A stretch of 21,099 bases of DNA, from positions 1 through 21,099 of the forward strand of contig CAYMWP010000083.1 of the NCBI GenBank assembly GCA_964393895.1, in the 5' to 3' direction. How positions within the stretch are numbered: the first letter of the stretch is position 1; the number at the start of each line of letters is the position of its first letter. Below the pieces are notes generated by a model, which was not told where the DNA came from, ran no database searches, and saw only the letters and a program-made list of their open reading frames with translations. The translations under genes and the position numbers were made by a program. This DNA comes from B4-G1 sp964393895 (GTDB taxonomy: Bacteria > Chloroflexota > Anaerolineae > B4-G1). Positions 6,141 to 13,177 of this stretch are shown in pieces.

Positions 6141-6872
6141 TTACCGCGGCCGCCCGACGACAGTCATATAGATAGCGCTCTCCTCGACTCCGTCCACGCC
6201 AAGCAGCGCGTTCACCTCGTCATCGTACAGGGCGGCGACCTGGCAACTGCCCAGTCCCAAGGCCACCGCCGCCAGCGCGACGTTCTGGGCGATGTGACCG
6301 GCGTCCAGGTAGATATAGCGGTAGGCCCGCTGCTTGTACTTCCACTTGGAGCGTTCAAAGAGCGCGGTCCAGACGAACACGACGTCGGCCCAGGCGACCA
6401 TTTCCTGATCGAGAGCAGCCTGGGCGATCTCTACCTGGAAATCGCCCACTTTCAGTTGGTCGAGTTCGCGCCTCTCGACGTCATAATGATAGATGCCGGC
6501 CTCGATTCCCTCGACGGTGTGAATCGCCAGATAAGTCTCCACCGGGTAGAGCGCCCCGGCCGAGGGAGCAGTGCGCAGCCCCAGTCCCCGGTTGCCCCCG
6601 CTAATTCCCTGCGCCGCCCACAGCAGTTGTGAAAGCTCCGCCTCCTGCAGCGGCTCATTCCCAAAGCGGCGTATGCTGCGCCGCTGCCTGAGCACGTCCC
6701 ACAAAGGAGCACCCCCCTTGATGGACGGCTCGCTCAACCGAATCTTGGGCGCTTGGGGATACCGTTTGTGAGGAGCGGGCTTGCTGGCCCAATCGAGCCG
6801 ACCGCGCGGCAGGTGACCACGCTGGTATTTGGTTTCTTGCTGAAAAGAGTCACCGATGCCCGGTTTCGCCAT
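6141..6872 (-). CDS. SagB-type nitroreductase-family oxidoreductase
   Basis: A 243-residue FMN-dependent oxidoreductase of the SagB/ThcOx branch. The FMN phosphate-contact motif RRSIRRF is at residues 64-70, APSAGALYPVE at 102-112 is the SagB signature, RYIYLDAGHIAQN is at 185-197, and GLGSCQV precedes a terminal TVVGRPR. Residues 1-50 are a basic, proline-rich N-terminal arm. ATG 6872 follows AGGAAACTGCAAA. No YcaO cyclodehydratase or precursor peptide is near, so this is a stand-alone member rather than an azole-forming enzyme of a known cluster. It follows the rubrerythrin-like gene by 40 bases. The substrate is unknown. Confidence 0.9.
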   Translation of the reverse strand: MAKPGIGDSFQQETKYQRGHLPRGRLDWASKPAPHKRYPQAPKIRLSEPSIKGGAPLWDVLRQRRSIRRFGNEPLQEAELSQLLWAAQGISGGNRGLGLRTAPSAGALYPVETYLAIHTVEGIEAGIYHYDVERRELDQLKVGDFQVEIAQAALDQEMVAWADVVFVWTALFERSKWKYKQRAYRYIYLDAGHIAQNVALAAVALGLGSCQVAALYDDEVNALLGVDGVEESAIYMTVVGRPR

Positions 6873-6912
6873 TTTGCAGTTTCCTATCCAGTGTGTGATT
6901 GCGCCACGCGCC

Positions 6913-7461
6913 TTACCCGGTAAAGAAGGGATACTCTTCGCCGTCCCACCAGGTCTGGTTGTCGGCGAGGTAATCGCGTGTGTTTTGCAAGAGCCGGTAG
7001 TGCTGCTCCTCTTGCTTGACCAGGAACTGGTAGGCCTGACGGGCGCGCTCGTCGTCGGTTTCCTTCGCCGCCTGGGCATAGAGCTCGCGCGAGATGCGCT
7101 CCGTCTCCAACCCGAAATCTAGCGCGGCGATGTCCCCCTCCAACGAGATCTCGCGCTCCGGCGTAAAGACGGGCATTGCGTCCGGCGGCTCGTCCCCCGG
7201 CAGGCGCGGGTCGGCGGGATCAAGTTCGAACTCCTGGGTCATCGCCTCCTCGTATGGCAGCCAGCCGCGTCCTTCCTCCAGCGCCCGGTACTCGGCCAGC
7301 AGCAGTCGCAGATGATCTTTTTCCTGATCGGCCAGGTCACGGAACATGGCCCTGCCGCGCTCGTTCGAGGCACGCTCGGCAGCCTGGGTATAAAAGTTGT
7401 AGCCATCCCGCTCCAGGCTCATACCCTGTCGCAGGATAGTTTGTTGGGTGTTTTGATCCAT
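6913..7461 (-). CDS. Rubrerythrin/ferritin-like diiron protein
   Basis: A 182-residue cytosolic four-helix-bundle protein. Helix 1 supplies E17 (SLERDGYNFY), helix 2 E47 and H50 (DQEKDH), helix 3 E121 (ETERISRELY), and helix 4 E151 and H154 (KQEEQH), a full set of diiron ligands with two ExxH motifs. A proline- and acid-rich insert (about 80-105) separates the halves. There is no rubredoxin domain, so an external electron donor would be needed for peroxidase activity. The ATG at 7461 has AGGAGG 6 bases upstream. It lies 11 bases after the AhpD-like gene. It could act as peroxidase, iron store or iron sensor; peroxide reduction is favoured by the neighbours. Confidence 0.88.
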   Translation of the reverse strand: MDQNTQQTILRQGMSLERDGYNFYTQAAERASNERGRAMFRDLADQEKDHLRLLLAEYRALEEGRGWLPYEEAMTQEFELDPADPRLPGDEPPDAMPVFTPEREISLEGDIAALDFGLETERISRELYAQAAKETDDERARQAYQFLVKQEEQHYRLLQNTRDYLADNQTWWDGEEYPFFTG

Positions 7462-7472
7462 TTTCATCCTCC

Positions 7473-8000
7473 TTACACTTTCAGGCCCCAACGGCCCATA
7501 GAGATACGATACAAAAAGTAATCCCACGTATTGCCCACGAGATTGCCCATCCGAATCATCCTCAGCACCAGTTCAATAGCCGAGGCTTTCTCGCTGCCGT
7601 ACGTCTCCACCAGCCTCCGTCGGGCGTCCGGGTCCGGGCAGGCGTCGCTCTCGGCCCAATGCTGGGCATATAGAACGGCCACGGCTTCCTCCTCCGGGCA
7701 GTGATCCACCGAGCCGCTCAACAGCGTCTTTACTTCCGCCTCAGAGATCCCGGTCAGCAGCGCTTCCCTGGCGTGGAAATAGGAGCAGTAGCGACAGCCG
7801 TTCACCGCCGTGACAGCCATCATCAGCCGCTCCCGGAAGGCGGGCTGAATCAGGTTCTGTCCCATCACCGCACGGATTCGGGCGCGATTCCCGATCAGAA
7901 ACCTGAATTCCTCCCAAAACTGCCTGGGGCTGCGATAGAATCTTTGCTTGAACTGTTCCACGGCCAACCACGCTAGAACACGGGCCACTTGGCGGCGCAA
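7473..8000 (-). CDS. AhpD/carboxymuconolactone decarboxylase-family protein
   Basis: A 175-residue all-helical protein with the AhpD redox site C69-x2-C72-x3-H76 (NGCRYCSYFH) in the usual setting after an amphipathic helix. The CMD core covers about 40-110; the C-terminal helices (135-175) extend it. Family members reduce peroxiredoxins or act as low-activity peroxidases through this CxxC. No AhpC gene accompanies it here. The likely start is TTG 8000, with GGAGG just upstream; a GTG at residue 5 is an alternative. It follows the FTR gene by 20 bases and precedes the diiron gene by 11, so co-transcription is very likely. Confidence 0.87.
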   Translation of the reverse strand: MRRQVARVLAWLAVEQFKQRFYRSPRQFWEEFRFLIGNRARIRAVMGQNLIQPAFRERLMMAVTAVNGCRYCSYFHAREALLTGISEAEVKTLLSGSVDHCPEEEAVAVLYAQHWAESDACPDPDARRRLVETYGSEKASAIELVLRMIRMGNLVGNTWDYFLYRISMGRWGLKV

Positions 8001-8020
8001 AGGGCCTCCAATCCGGCCCG

Positions 8021-8377
8021 CTAGCCACGCTTCTCAAGCGGGCGGCGCTCCGGGATGGATTGTATCTCCCGCTCGCCCCGCAGCACCTCGTCGGAGACGT
8101 AGAGCGCGCAGTAGCAAGCGCCCCATTTCTCCAAATCGGGGTCGCGATAGTCGCACGGACAGATGATGTCCTTATCTCTCTGTTTATCCCCCGTCGCCAA
8201 CCGGCAGGGACAAGCCTGGTAGCCATAGCGCTGCCGGTTGACGAGCAGTCCCTCTACCAGCCCACGGGTGAACGCTTCGTCGGGATTGAGGTTGTAGCCG
8301 GTGGACTTGGCCCATCGTTTCAGGGCCTCGTAGAGCTTGTCCACCTCCTGGGGAAGGATAACTATCTCTTCACTCAT
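8021..8377 (-). CDS. Ferredoxin:thioredoxin reductase, catalytic subunit
   Basis: A 118-residue iron-sulfur disulfide reductase that passes electrons from reduced ferredoxin to a thioredoxin- or glutaredoxin-like protein. The signature CPC (C56, C58), CPC (C73, C75) and CYC (C88, C90) is complete and supplies four [4Fe-4S] ligands plus the redox disulfide. Spacings between pairs are 14 and 12 residues, against 16 and 8 in the plant enzyme, and the active-site histidine of CHC is tyrosine (Y89). No variable subunit gene is present, as in other bacterial and archaeal forms. Its ATG overlaps the glutaredoxin stop as ATGA, and AGGAGGT lies inside that gene, so the two are translationally coupled. 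Confidence 0.93.
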   Translation of the reverse strand: MSEEIVILPQEVDKLYEALKRWAKSTGYNLNPDEAFTRGLVEGLLVNRQRYGYQACPCRLATGDKQRDKDIICPCDYRDPDLEKWGACYCALYVSDEVLRGEREIQSIPERRPLEKRG

Positions 8378-8664
8378 AGGCCCAACACCTCCTCGAGTTG
8401 ATCGGTCTTGTACCCGATCACGCATTGCTCGTCGTCCACCACCACTGTAGGGAACGAGACGGCCGAGTTCCAACGGCGGACTTTTTCCACCGTCTCGTTC
8501 CGCTCCCGGCCCTCGAGCAAGTCCACGTAGACATAGTCGAAGGCCACACCCTGGTCTTCCAGGAATTGGCGTGTCCGCCGGCACCAGATGCAGGTGGATA
8601 GGCCATAAAAGATAGTTTTATGCTCGTTGTGGGAGCCGGCGATGCTGCCTTTTGATTCTGACAT
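8374..8664 (-). CDS. Glutaredoxin-like thiol carrier (NrdH/mycoredoxin type)
   Basis: A 96-residue cytosolic thioredoxin-fold protein. The active site C25-I-W-C28 follows the first strand (KTIFYGLSTC), and the cis-proline is P72 in SFPTVVV. A 15-residue N-terminal extension precedes the fold. The glutathione-binding residues typical of classical glutaredoxins are not obvious, so a glutathione-independent role is likely. ATG 8664 has GAGGAGG upstream. The gene opens the redox run and overlaps the FTR gene by four bases, which makes it the natural electron acceptor of that reductase (inference from context). Confidence 0.92.
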   Translation of the reverse strand: MSESKGSIAGSHNEHKTIFYGLSTCIWCRRTRQFLEDQGVAFDYVYVDLLEGRERNETVEKVRRWNSAVSFPTVVVDDEQCVIGYKTDQLEEVLGL

Positions 8665-8726
8665 AAATACCTCCTCGCAAGTTCGTTAAAAAGCGGCGAT
8701 TCTCGTCACGATGTCATTGGGCAAGT

Positions 8727-8786
8727 GGATTGGAGGCTTTAGCCGGATTTGGAATGTCCAAAAGCACCGGCTGAAGCCTCGAATCC
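8727..8786. repeat. GAGGCTTTAGCCGG inverted repeat
   Basis: The arms GGATTGGAGGCTTTAGCCGG (8727-8746) and CCGGCTGAAGCCTCGAATCC (8767-8786) are inverted with two mismatches over 20 bases, around a 20-base centre. It is probably a dispersed palindromic element; only one copy is in the window. Confidence 0.65.
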
Positions 8787-8916
8787 GGTAAAATGGGAAT
8801 TGCTGGTTGCAACAAAGAACTGCCATAGTGTACCATCATCGTACCCATTGGTCAATTGTATTAAACGCGGCCACTGCGCGAGAACTCGGAAAGTGTTCAG
8901 GTCATTCGTGTTGTCA

Positions 8917-9030
8917 ACCACAAAGAGCACGAAGGACACCGAGCAAGCAGCACAGCTATGACGTTTTTACCAGGTTCTGTGGCTGTTTGTGGCTTTACCT
9001 TTGTGTTCTTGGTGTCCTTTGTGGTAAATA
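8917..9030. repeat. CCACAAAGGACAC-type palindromic repeat, copy 2
   Basis: The left arm AACCACAAAGAGCACGAAGG starts near 8918 and the right arm CTTGGTGTCCTTTGTGGT ends near 9026. The centre is about 70 bases, longer than in copy 1. It belongs to the same family as 2416-2480 and, more distantly, 17781-17843. Confidence 0.65.
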
Positions 9031-9064
9031 AACGTCCCCCTGAATGCTTACCTCGGAGATTTAC

Positions 9065-9103
9065 GAGCGGCCACAACCTCAGAGGTCTCTTTCTTGGCCG
9101 CTC
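9065..9103. terminator. Hairpin overlapping the rubredoxin-like gene end
   Basis: GAGCGGCCA (9065-9073) and TGGCCGCTC (9095-9103) form a 9-bp perfect stem. The loop contains ACCTCAGAGGT, itself palindromic and similar to the motif in the end-of-window elements. It overlaps the stop codon at 9102-9104. It may serve as a 3' end hairpin for the copper/cytochrome run; no T-tract follows. Confidence 0.4.
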
Positions 9104-9278
9104 ACTTTTTGCCGATCTGGGGATCAATGTTACCCGGCCCGCCACATTCGGGGGTGTAGCAGGTGGCGTCCACGAAATTACATTTCTCCTTGCAACTGGG
9201 GCAGACTTCCGGTGGCTGAGAAGCCTCAAGCGTGTAACCGCAGTTGGAACACTTCCACCAATTCTTGCTCTCTTTCAT
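9102..9278 (-). CDS. Rubredoxin-like cysteine-rich mini-protein
   Basis: A 58-residue protein with a rubredoxin-type knuckle pair: WKCSNCGYTLEA (C10, C13) and PPEVCPSCK (C26, C29). Three more cysteines follow (C33, C40, C45) in KCNFVDATCYTPECGG. A typical rubredoxin binds one iron through four cysteines; the extra three suggest a second metal site or a variant knuckle. Small proteins of this kind donate electrons to rubrerythrin-like enzymes, but here that is inference. ATG 9278 is preceded by AAGGAGAG. It lies 35 bases after the cytochrome lipoprotein gene in the same direction. Confidence 0.8.
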   Translation of the reverse strand: MKESKNWWKCSNCGYTLEASQPPEVCPSCKEKCNFVDATCYTPECGGPGNIDPQIGKK

Positions 9279-9313
9279 CGTTCTCTCCTTTTCTAAATCT
9301 ATTCTCTCGTCTT

Positions 9314-9685
9314 TTACGGCCCATAGTTCTCTGCCAGGTAATCAATCAGGACACCCTGTTCATCTTGGTCCAATTCCGCTCCTCTGCTCACCATGCTGGC
9401 AACCGTCCGCTCCCACTCCTCACGGCTCTTCTGCGCTCGTTCCACCTGCCCCAGGCTATGGCAGACGGTGCAACGTTCCTGCAGAAGCGTCTCGCCGCCA
9501 GCAGAAGCGGGCGCCGCTGTCGGTTCATCTTCTTTCGTGGACGGCTCGGTCGGTTCGGAAGGTGCAGGCGTCATCGTCGGCTGCTCTTTGGGCGCAGGCG
9601 TCGCGCCGCCACAGGCCGACATCACGCCTACCGCTACGACGAGCATAACGAACAGACCCCTCCAAAGAACTTGGTTCGATCTCAT
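9314..9685 (-). CDS. Cytochrome c lipoprotein, single haem
   Basis: A 123-residue exported electron carrier. A lipoprotein signal peptide (residues 1-24, hydrophobic LFVMLVVAVGVMSA) ends in a lipobox with Cys25, so the mature protein should be lipid-anchored outside the membrane. A proline/threonine/glutamate-rich linker (27-65) leads to a small class I cytochrome domain with haem site C72-TVC-H76; M98 is the likely distal ligand. The ATG at 9685 has GAGGAGGG upstream. A degenerate second copy of the same domain lies directly upstream (9704-9951). The gene sits downstream of CopA and YHS genes and is probably co-transcribed. Confidence 0.88.
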   Translation of the reverse strand: MRSNQVLWRGLFVMLVVAVGVMSACGGATPAPKEQPTMTPAPSEPTEPSTKEDEPTAAPASAGGETLLQERCTVCHSLGQVERAQKSREEWERTVASMVSRGAELDQDEQGVLIDYLAENYGP

Positions 9686-9703
9686 AATCCCTCCTCGACA
9701 TTC

Positions 9704-9951
9704 TTACGGCCCATAGTTCTCCGCCAGGTACTCGATCAGGGTCTCTTGCTCCTCCTCGGTCAGCTCCGCGCCAAAGACGACCATCTGATCAACTTTCTGC
9801 GACCACTCGCTGCGAGTTCTCCCAACGGCCACCACCTCGGATTGTTCGTGGCAAGTGGTATATCGCTGCTGCAAGAGTTTCTCGCCCTCAGAATGGCTAC
9901 AGGCCGCACCGCCGTAAAACAGACGGTGCTGGCTAGTTTTTTCCTATGCAC
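9704..9951 (-). pseudogene. Degenerate paralogue of the cytochrome c lipoprotein
   Basis: The 3' part reads EGEKLLQQRYTTCHEQ, then SEWSQKVDQMVVFGAEL and IEYLAENYGP, clearly a copy of the domain in the next gene, ending with the same NYGP and stop. The haem motif is broken: CxxCH is YTTCH, a Cys-to-Tyr change. Upstream this frame closes at a TAG (9944-9946). A GTG at 9951, overlapping the YHS gene end, opens the other frame with a signal-like MHRKKLASTVCFTAV, so a frameshift near 9915-9930 separates the two halves. A small lipobox-like GGAACS remains. I read it as a decayed tandem duplicate; a sequencing error could explain the frameshift but not the missing cysteine. Confidence 0.75.
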
Positions 9952-10144
9952 CCAAGCTAGAATTGCCAAAACGGGAATTGCTGGCTTCGCCTTGACCCTG
10001 GATGTACTTTTCCGGGTCCTGGTCGAAGACGACCTTGCAGCCCCGCGCGCAAAAATAGTAGGTCTCACCCTTGTACTCTGAGGTAGCCGCCGCTGTCTTG
10101 GGATCAATCATCATCCCACAAACCAGATCCTCTACCTTTTCCAT
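9944..10144 (-). CDS. YHS-domain metal-associated protein
   Basis: A 66-residue cytosolic protein with one YHS domain: DLVCGMMIDPKTA (C9), then YKGETYYFCARGCKVVFDQDPEKYI (C32, C36). YHS domains accompany heavy-metal ATPases and are thought to bind copper or other soft metals. Here it is a separate small gene 47 bases after CopA, so it is probably a copper chaperone or accessory. AAGGAG precedes the ATG at 10144. The tail after residue 50 (GQGEASNSRFG) is polar and unstructured. Its last codons overlap the GTG of the decayed cytochrome. Confidence 0.88.
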   Translation of the reverse strand: MEKVEDLVCGMMIDPKTAAATSEYKGETYYFCARGCKVVFDQDPEKYIQGQGEASNSRFGNSSLGA

Positions 10145-10191
10145 GATTCTACACTCCTTCTAGTAACTGGAATCTGGCAAAAACGTGCCTG

Positions 10192-12738
10192 TCAGCTTTC
10201 ATACTCAGGCCGAACGTCCACCCGGCGCAACAGGTTGGCATTGGCCACTACGGTTATTGAGCTGGTGGCCATGGCGATCTCGGCCAAGACGGGGTGCATC
10301 ATTCCCAGGATCGCCAGTGGTATCATGACCACGTTGTAAAAGAAGGCCCAAAAGAGACCCTGTACCACCTTGTTGAACGTGGCCCGCGAGAGCATGACGG
10401 CGCTGACCACGCCGGACAGATCGCCGCGCACCAGGGTGACGTCGGCGGCCTCGATGGCAATGTCCGTGCCGGCGCCGATGGCGATGCCTACATCGGCCTG
10501 GGCCAGGGCCGGAGCATCGTTGATCCCATCCCCGACCATGGCCACCAAACCGGTTGGATGACGGTCTCCCAGCGACTTGAACGGTCCGCCCGGGCCCTGC
10601 AAGCGCTGCACCTCGGCCAGCTTTTCATCCGGCAGTACCTCGGCCAGCACGTGGGCGATGCCCGCCTGACGAGCGATGGCCTGCGCCGTGCGCTGATTAT
10701 CGCCGGTGAGCATGGCGACTTGCAAGCCCAACGCCTGAAGTTCACTGACAGCGGCCACGGCATCTTCCTTGAGCGTGTCGGCCACGGCCAGCAGGCCCAG
10801 TAGCTCCCCCGGACGTAAGTGACCTTGTCCGTCCCCACTATCCGCCTCCACCGCGACCAGTATGGCGGTCTTGCCCTCGTCCTCCAAACGGCGCATCTCG
10901 TCTTCCAGCACCGCCACGGCCACACCGTGTTCCTCCAGCAAGGCCCGGCTGCCCACCAATACACTCTTTCCGTCAACCACGCCCCGCACGCCCTTGCCGC
11001 GCACCGCCTCGAAGCCGACCAGTTCGCCCAGCGCCAACCCTTGCTCGCTGGCCCGGCGCACAATCGCCTTGCCCAGCGGGTGCTCACTGCCTACTTCCAC
11101 CGACGCCGCCCAGTAGAGCAACTCTTGAGCCGCGGATTGACGTTTTTGATACCGGATATTCGATATCTGATCCGTCACCTCAGGCTGTCCCTTGGTCAGC
11201 GTACCAGTCTTGTCAAAAACCACCACACGCACATCGCGCATAAGCTGGATCGCCTCGCCGGAGCGAATAAGGATGCCATTCTCGGCCCCAATGCCACTAC
11301 CGACCATCAAGGCCGTGGGTGTAGCCAGTCCCAGAGCGCAGGGACAGGCGATGACCAGAACCGAGACTGTGGTGGTCAGGGCCAGCGTGAAGGTATCCAG
11401 GTTGGGGTTCACCCAGGGTAGAAACCCGGCCGCCCATTCGACCACAGGCCGCAATGTGTCGGGAAAGAGGAACCAGGCCATGAAGGTGAGCAGTGCGACA
11501 GCGATGACGATGGGCACAAAGACGGCCGTCACCCGGTCGGCAAAGGCCTGAATGGGCACCTTGGTGCCCTGGGCCTGCTCGACCAGACGCACCACTTGAG
11601 CCAGGAAAGTGTCCTTGCCGACGCGAGTGGCCCGTACCCTGAGCAGCCCATCTTGATTGAGCGTGGCGCCGATCACCTCGTCGCCAGGGCGCTTGTTGAC
11701 CGGCAGTGATTCGCCCGTGGCCATGGATTCGTCCACCGCACTCTCACCGGCGATGACTACTCCATCGGTGGGGATTTTTTCGCCGGGACGGACGACCATC
11801 ACGTCGCCCACCTGTACCGCGTCAATCGGCGTTTGTCTCTCCACACCGTCAACCAGGACCTGGGCGGTTTGGGCTCCCAGTTCCAACAGCTTGCGGATGG
11901 CTTGTGAAGCGCGTCCCTTGGCGCGCGCCTCTATGTAACGGCCGGTCAGGTGGAAGGCCATAATCATGGCCGATACGCCGGCGTAGGTGGGGATGGGTGC
12001 AAAGAAAGTGGCAATGCCGGTCAAGAAAGAGGCCCCGGTACCCATAGCGATCAGGGCGTCCATGTTGGGCGCGCCGTGGACAGTCGAGCTCCACGCTGCT
12101 GTATAAGTGCGCTGTCCGACCCAGAAGAGCACGGGCGCGGCCAGCAGCAACGTTCCCAACTTGAAGATAGTCGCGTTGGGCCAGGCCACTCCGAGGATCA
12201 TCTCTGGCAACATCCACACGATGATGGGGCTGGTAAAGAGCCAGGCCAGGATCATGCGGCGACGGGCGTCCCGCATCTTGCGCACTTCACGCGAAAGCTC
12301 CTCTTCGGCCTGCTCTTCCGCCGTAGGGAGCACCTCGTACCCCGCCTCGGCCACGGCGCGGTGGAAATCGGGCAACCCCACCGCAGAGGGAATATACTCC
12401 ACACTGGCCTTCTCGGTGGCCAGGTTGACGCTGACACTCACTACACCCGGGGTCCTGGCCAATCTCCCCTCGACGTGGGCCACGCAACTGGCGCACGTCA
12501 TCCCGCCGATGGACAGGCTGACGGTTTGGGTGGGCACGTCGTAGCCCGTGGCGCGCACAGCCGAGATCAAATCGCCCACCTCCATGCCCCCGGGGCTGAA
12601 CTCGACACTAGCCTTTTCGGTAGCCAGGTTGACATTGACGCCGGTCACTCCTTTCACGTTATGCAGGGCCTTTTCCACGTGGGCCACGCACGAGGCGCAC
12701 GTCATGCCCTGCACGGGCAGGGCGATTTGTTTAGTCAT
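10192..12738 (-). CDS. copA: Copper-exporting P1B-type ATPase
   Basis: An 848-residue inner-membrane Cu+ pump. Two heavy-metal-associated domains carry GMTCASC at residues 11-17 and 79-85. The membrane core carries CPC at 465-467. The actuator loop TGES is at 341-344, the phosphorylation site DKTGT at 509-513, the ATP-binding SEHPLG at 551-556 and the hinge GDGINDAPAL at 736-745. YN (801-802) and MxxSS (823-827) in the last two helices are the Cu+ specificity residues of subgroup 1B-1. Start: ATG 12738, with GGAGAGAG upstream. It heads a run with the YHS and cytochrome genes. A CACCGGTG palindrome at 12796-12803 near a possible TACAAT could be a metalloregulator site, but this is weak. Confidence 0.97.
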   Translation of the reverse strand: MTKQIALPVQGMTCASCVAHVEKALHNVKGVTGVNVNLATEKASVEFSPGGMEVGDLISAVRATGYDVPTQTVSLSIGGMTCASCVAHVEGRLARTPGVVSVSVNLATEKASVEYIPSAVGLPDFHRAVAEAGYEVLPTAEEQAEEELSREVRKMRDARRRMILAWLFTSPIIVWMLPEMILGVAWPNATIFKLGTLLLAAPVLFWVGQRTYTAAWSSTVHGAPNMDALIAMGTGASFLTGIATFFAPIPTYAGVSAMIMAFHLTGRYIEARAKGRASQAIRKLLELGAQTAQVLVDGVERQTPIDAVQVGDVMVVRPGEKIPTDGVVIAGESAVDESMATGESLPVNKRPGDEVIGATLNQDGLLRVRATRVGKDTFLAQVVRLVEQAQGTKVPIQAFADRVTAVFVPIVIAVALLTFMAWFLFPDTLRPVVEWAAGFLPWVNPNLDTFTLALTTTVSVLVIACPCALGLATPTALMVGSGIGAENGILIRSGEAIQLMRDVRVVVFDKTGTLTKGQPEVTDQISNIRYQKRQSAAQELLYWAASVEVGSEHPLGKAIVRRASEQGLALGELVGFEAVRGKGVRGVVDGKSVLVGSRALLEEHGVAVAVLEDEMRRLEDEGKTAILVAVEADSGDGQGHLRPGELLGLLAVADTLKEDAVAAVSELQALGLQVAMLTGDNQRTAQAIARQAGIAHVLAEVLPDEKLAEVQRLQGPGGPFKSLGDRHPTGLVAMVGDGINDAPALAQADVGIAIGAGTDIAIEAADVTLVRGDLSGVVSAVMLSRATFNKVVQGLFWAFFYNVVMIPLAILGMMHPVLAEIAMATSSITVVANANLLRRVDVRPEYES

Positions 12739-12831
12739 TGCTTCACTCTCTCCGAGTTCACGTTCTTTGTGACAGGACAAGCGCCGCTATTGTACCACCG
12801 GTGCGCATCTCTTCGATAATTCGGGGCAAGA

Positions 12832-12895
12832 AACCAGGTTTTTCTGCAAGCGAAGGCGCTTCTGCTTCGCCCGGAGCGATAAAAACCTGGTTTCT
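12832..12895. repeat. AGAAACCAGGTTTTT inverted repeat
   Basis: AGAAACCAGGTTTTT starts near 12831, and its exact reverse complement AAAAACCTGGTTTCT ends near 12896. The arms enclose a GC-rich centre of about 33 bases with its own GCGAAG/CTTCGC pairing. It is probably a dispersed palindromic element upstream of copA; only this copy is in the window. Confidence 0.65.
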
Positions 12896-13157
12896 CACCA
12901 GCCAATCCCCGATTTACCGAGATTATTGTATCACCCAATCGGTCGTTTGTCTGCGACAAAAGTCGCTTCTCTCTGAAACCATTCAGGGGAGTGGCGCAAC
13001 TGATGGGGGTTAGCCTCAATATAGTGCGATCAAGGCTCGTGCAGGGAACGGCCTGGCGGCGGCGAGATAGGTATACGTTTCTTGCCGCCGGCTAGACCGC
13101 GCCGTGTATGGGGATGGCTGTGGGGCAAGCTGGCATCTTGTTCTGCGCCCAGCCCGT

Positions 13158-13177
13158 TTTCACCCTTGGGGGTGAAA
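13158..13177. terminator. Hairpin downstream of the oxidoreductase operon
   Basis: TTTCACCC (13158-13165) and GGGTGAAA (13170-13177) form an 8-bp perfect stem with a 4-base loop, 15 bases after the stop of the beta-subunit gene. No strong T-run follows on the minus strand, so termination may be inefficient or factor-dependent. Confidence 0.45.

Larger units (their letters stand above)
8665..9101. other. Repeat-filled intergenic region
   Basis: This 437-base gap lies between the rubredoxin-like gene and the glutaredoxin gene, both on the minus strand. It holds a GGCTTTAGCCGG inverted repeat (8727-8786), a CCACAAAG-type palindromic repeat (8917-9030) and a hairpin at the rubredoxin-like gene end (9065-9103). 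No gene is supported. The promoter for the glutaredoxin operon should be here but I see no convincing one. Confidence 0.65.

Noticed and set aside
6141..6872. A thiazole/oxazole peptide cluster around the SagB-type gene
   Set aside because: No YcaO, dehydratase partner, precursor peptide or exporter of that type is nearby.
9044..10081. A 345-codon open frame on the + strand
   Set aside because: It lies antisense to the cytochrome, rubredoxin-like and YHS genes, which have family motifs, start sites and ribosome binding sites; its translation is basic and low-complexity.
12790..12830. A MerR- or CsoR-type copper operator before copA
   Set aside because: CACCGGTG with TACAAT is suggestive, but the -35 is poor and the dyad is only 8 bp, too weak to call.
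12735..13019. Open frames across the copA upstream region on both strands
   Set aside because: They translate the palindromic repeat at 12832-12895 and have no ribosome binding site or family features.
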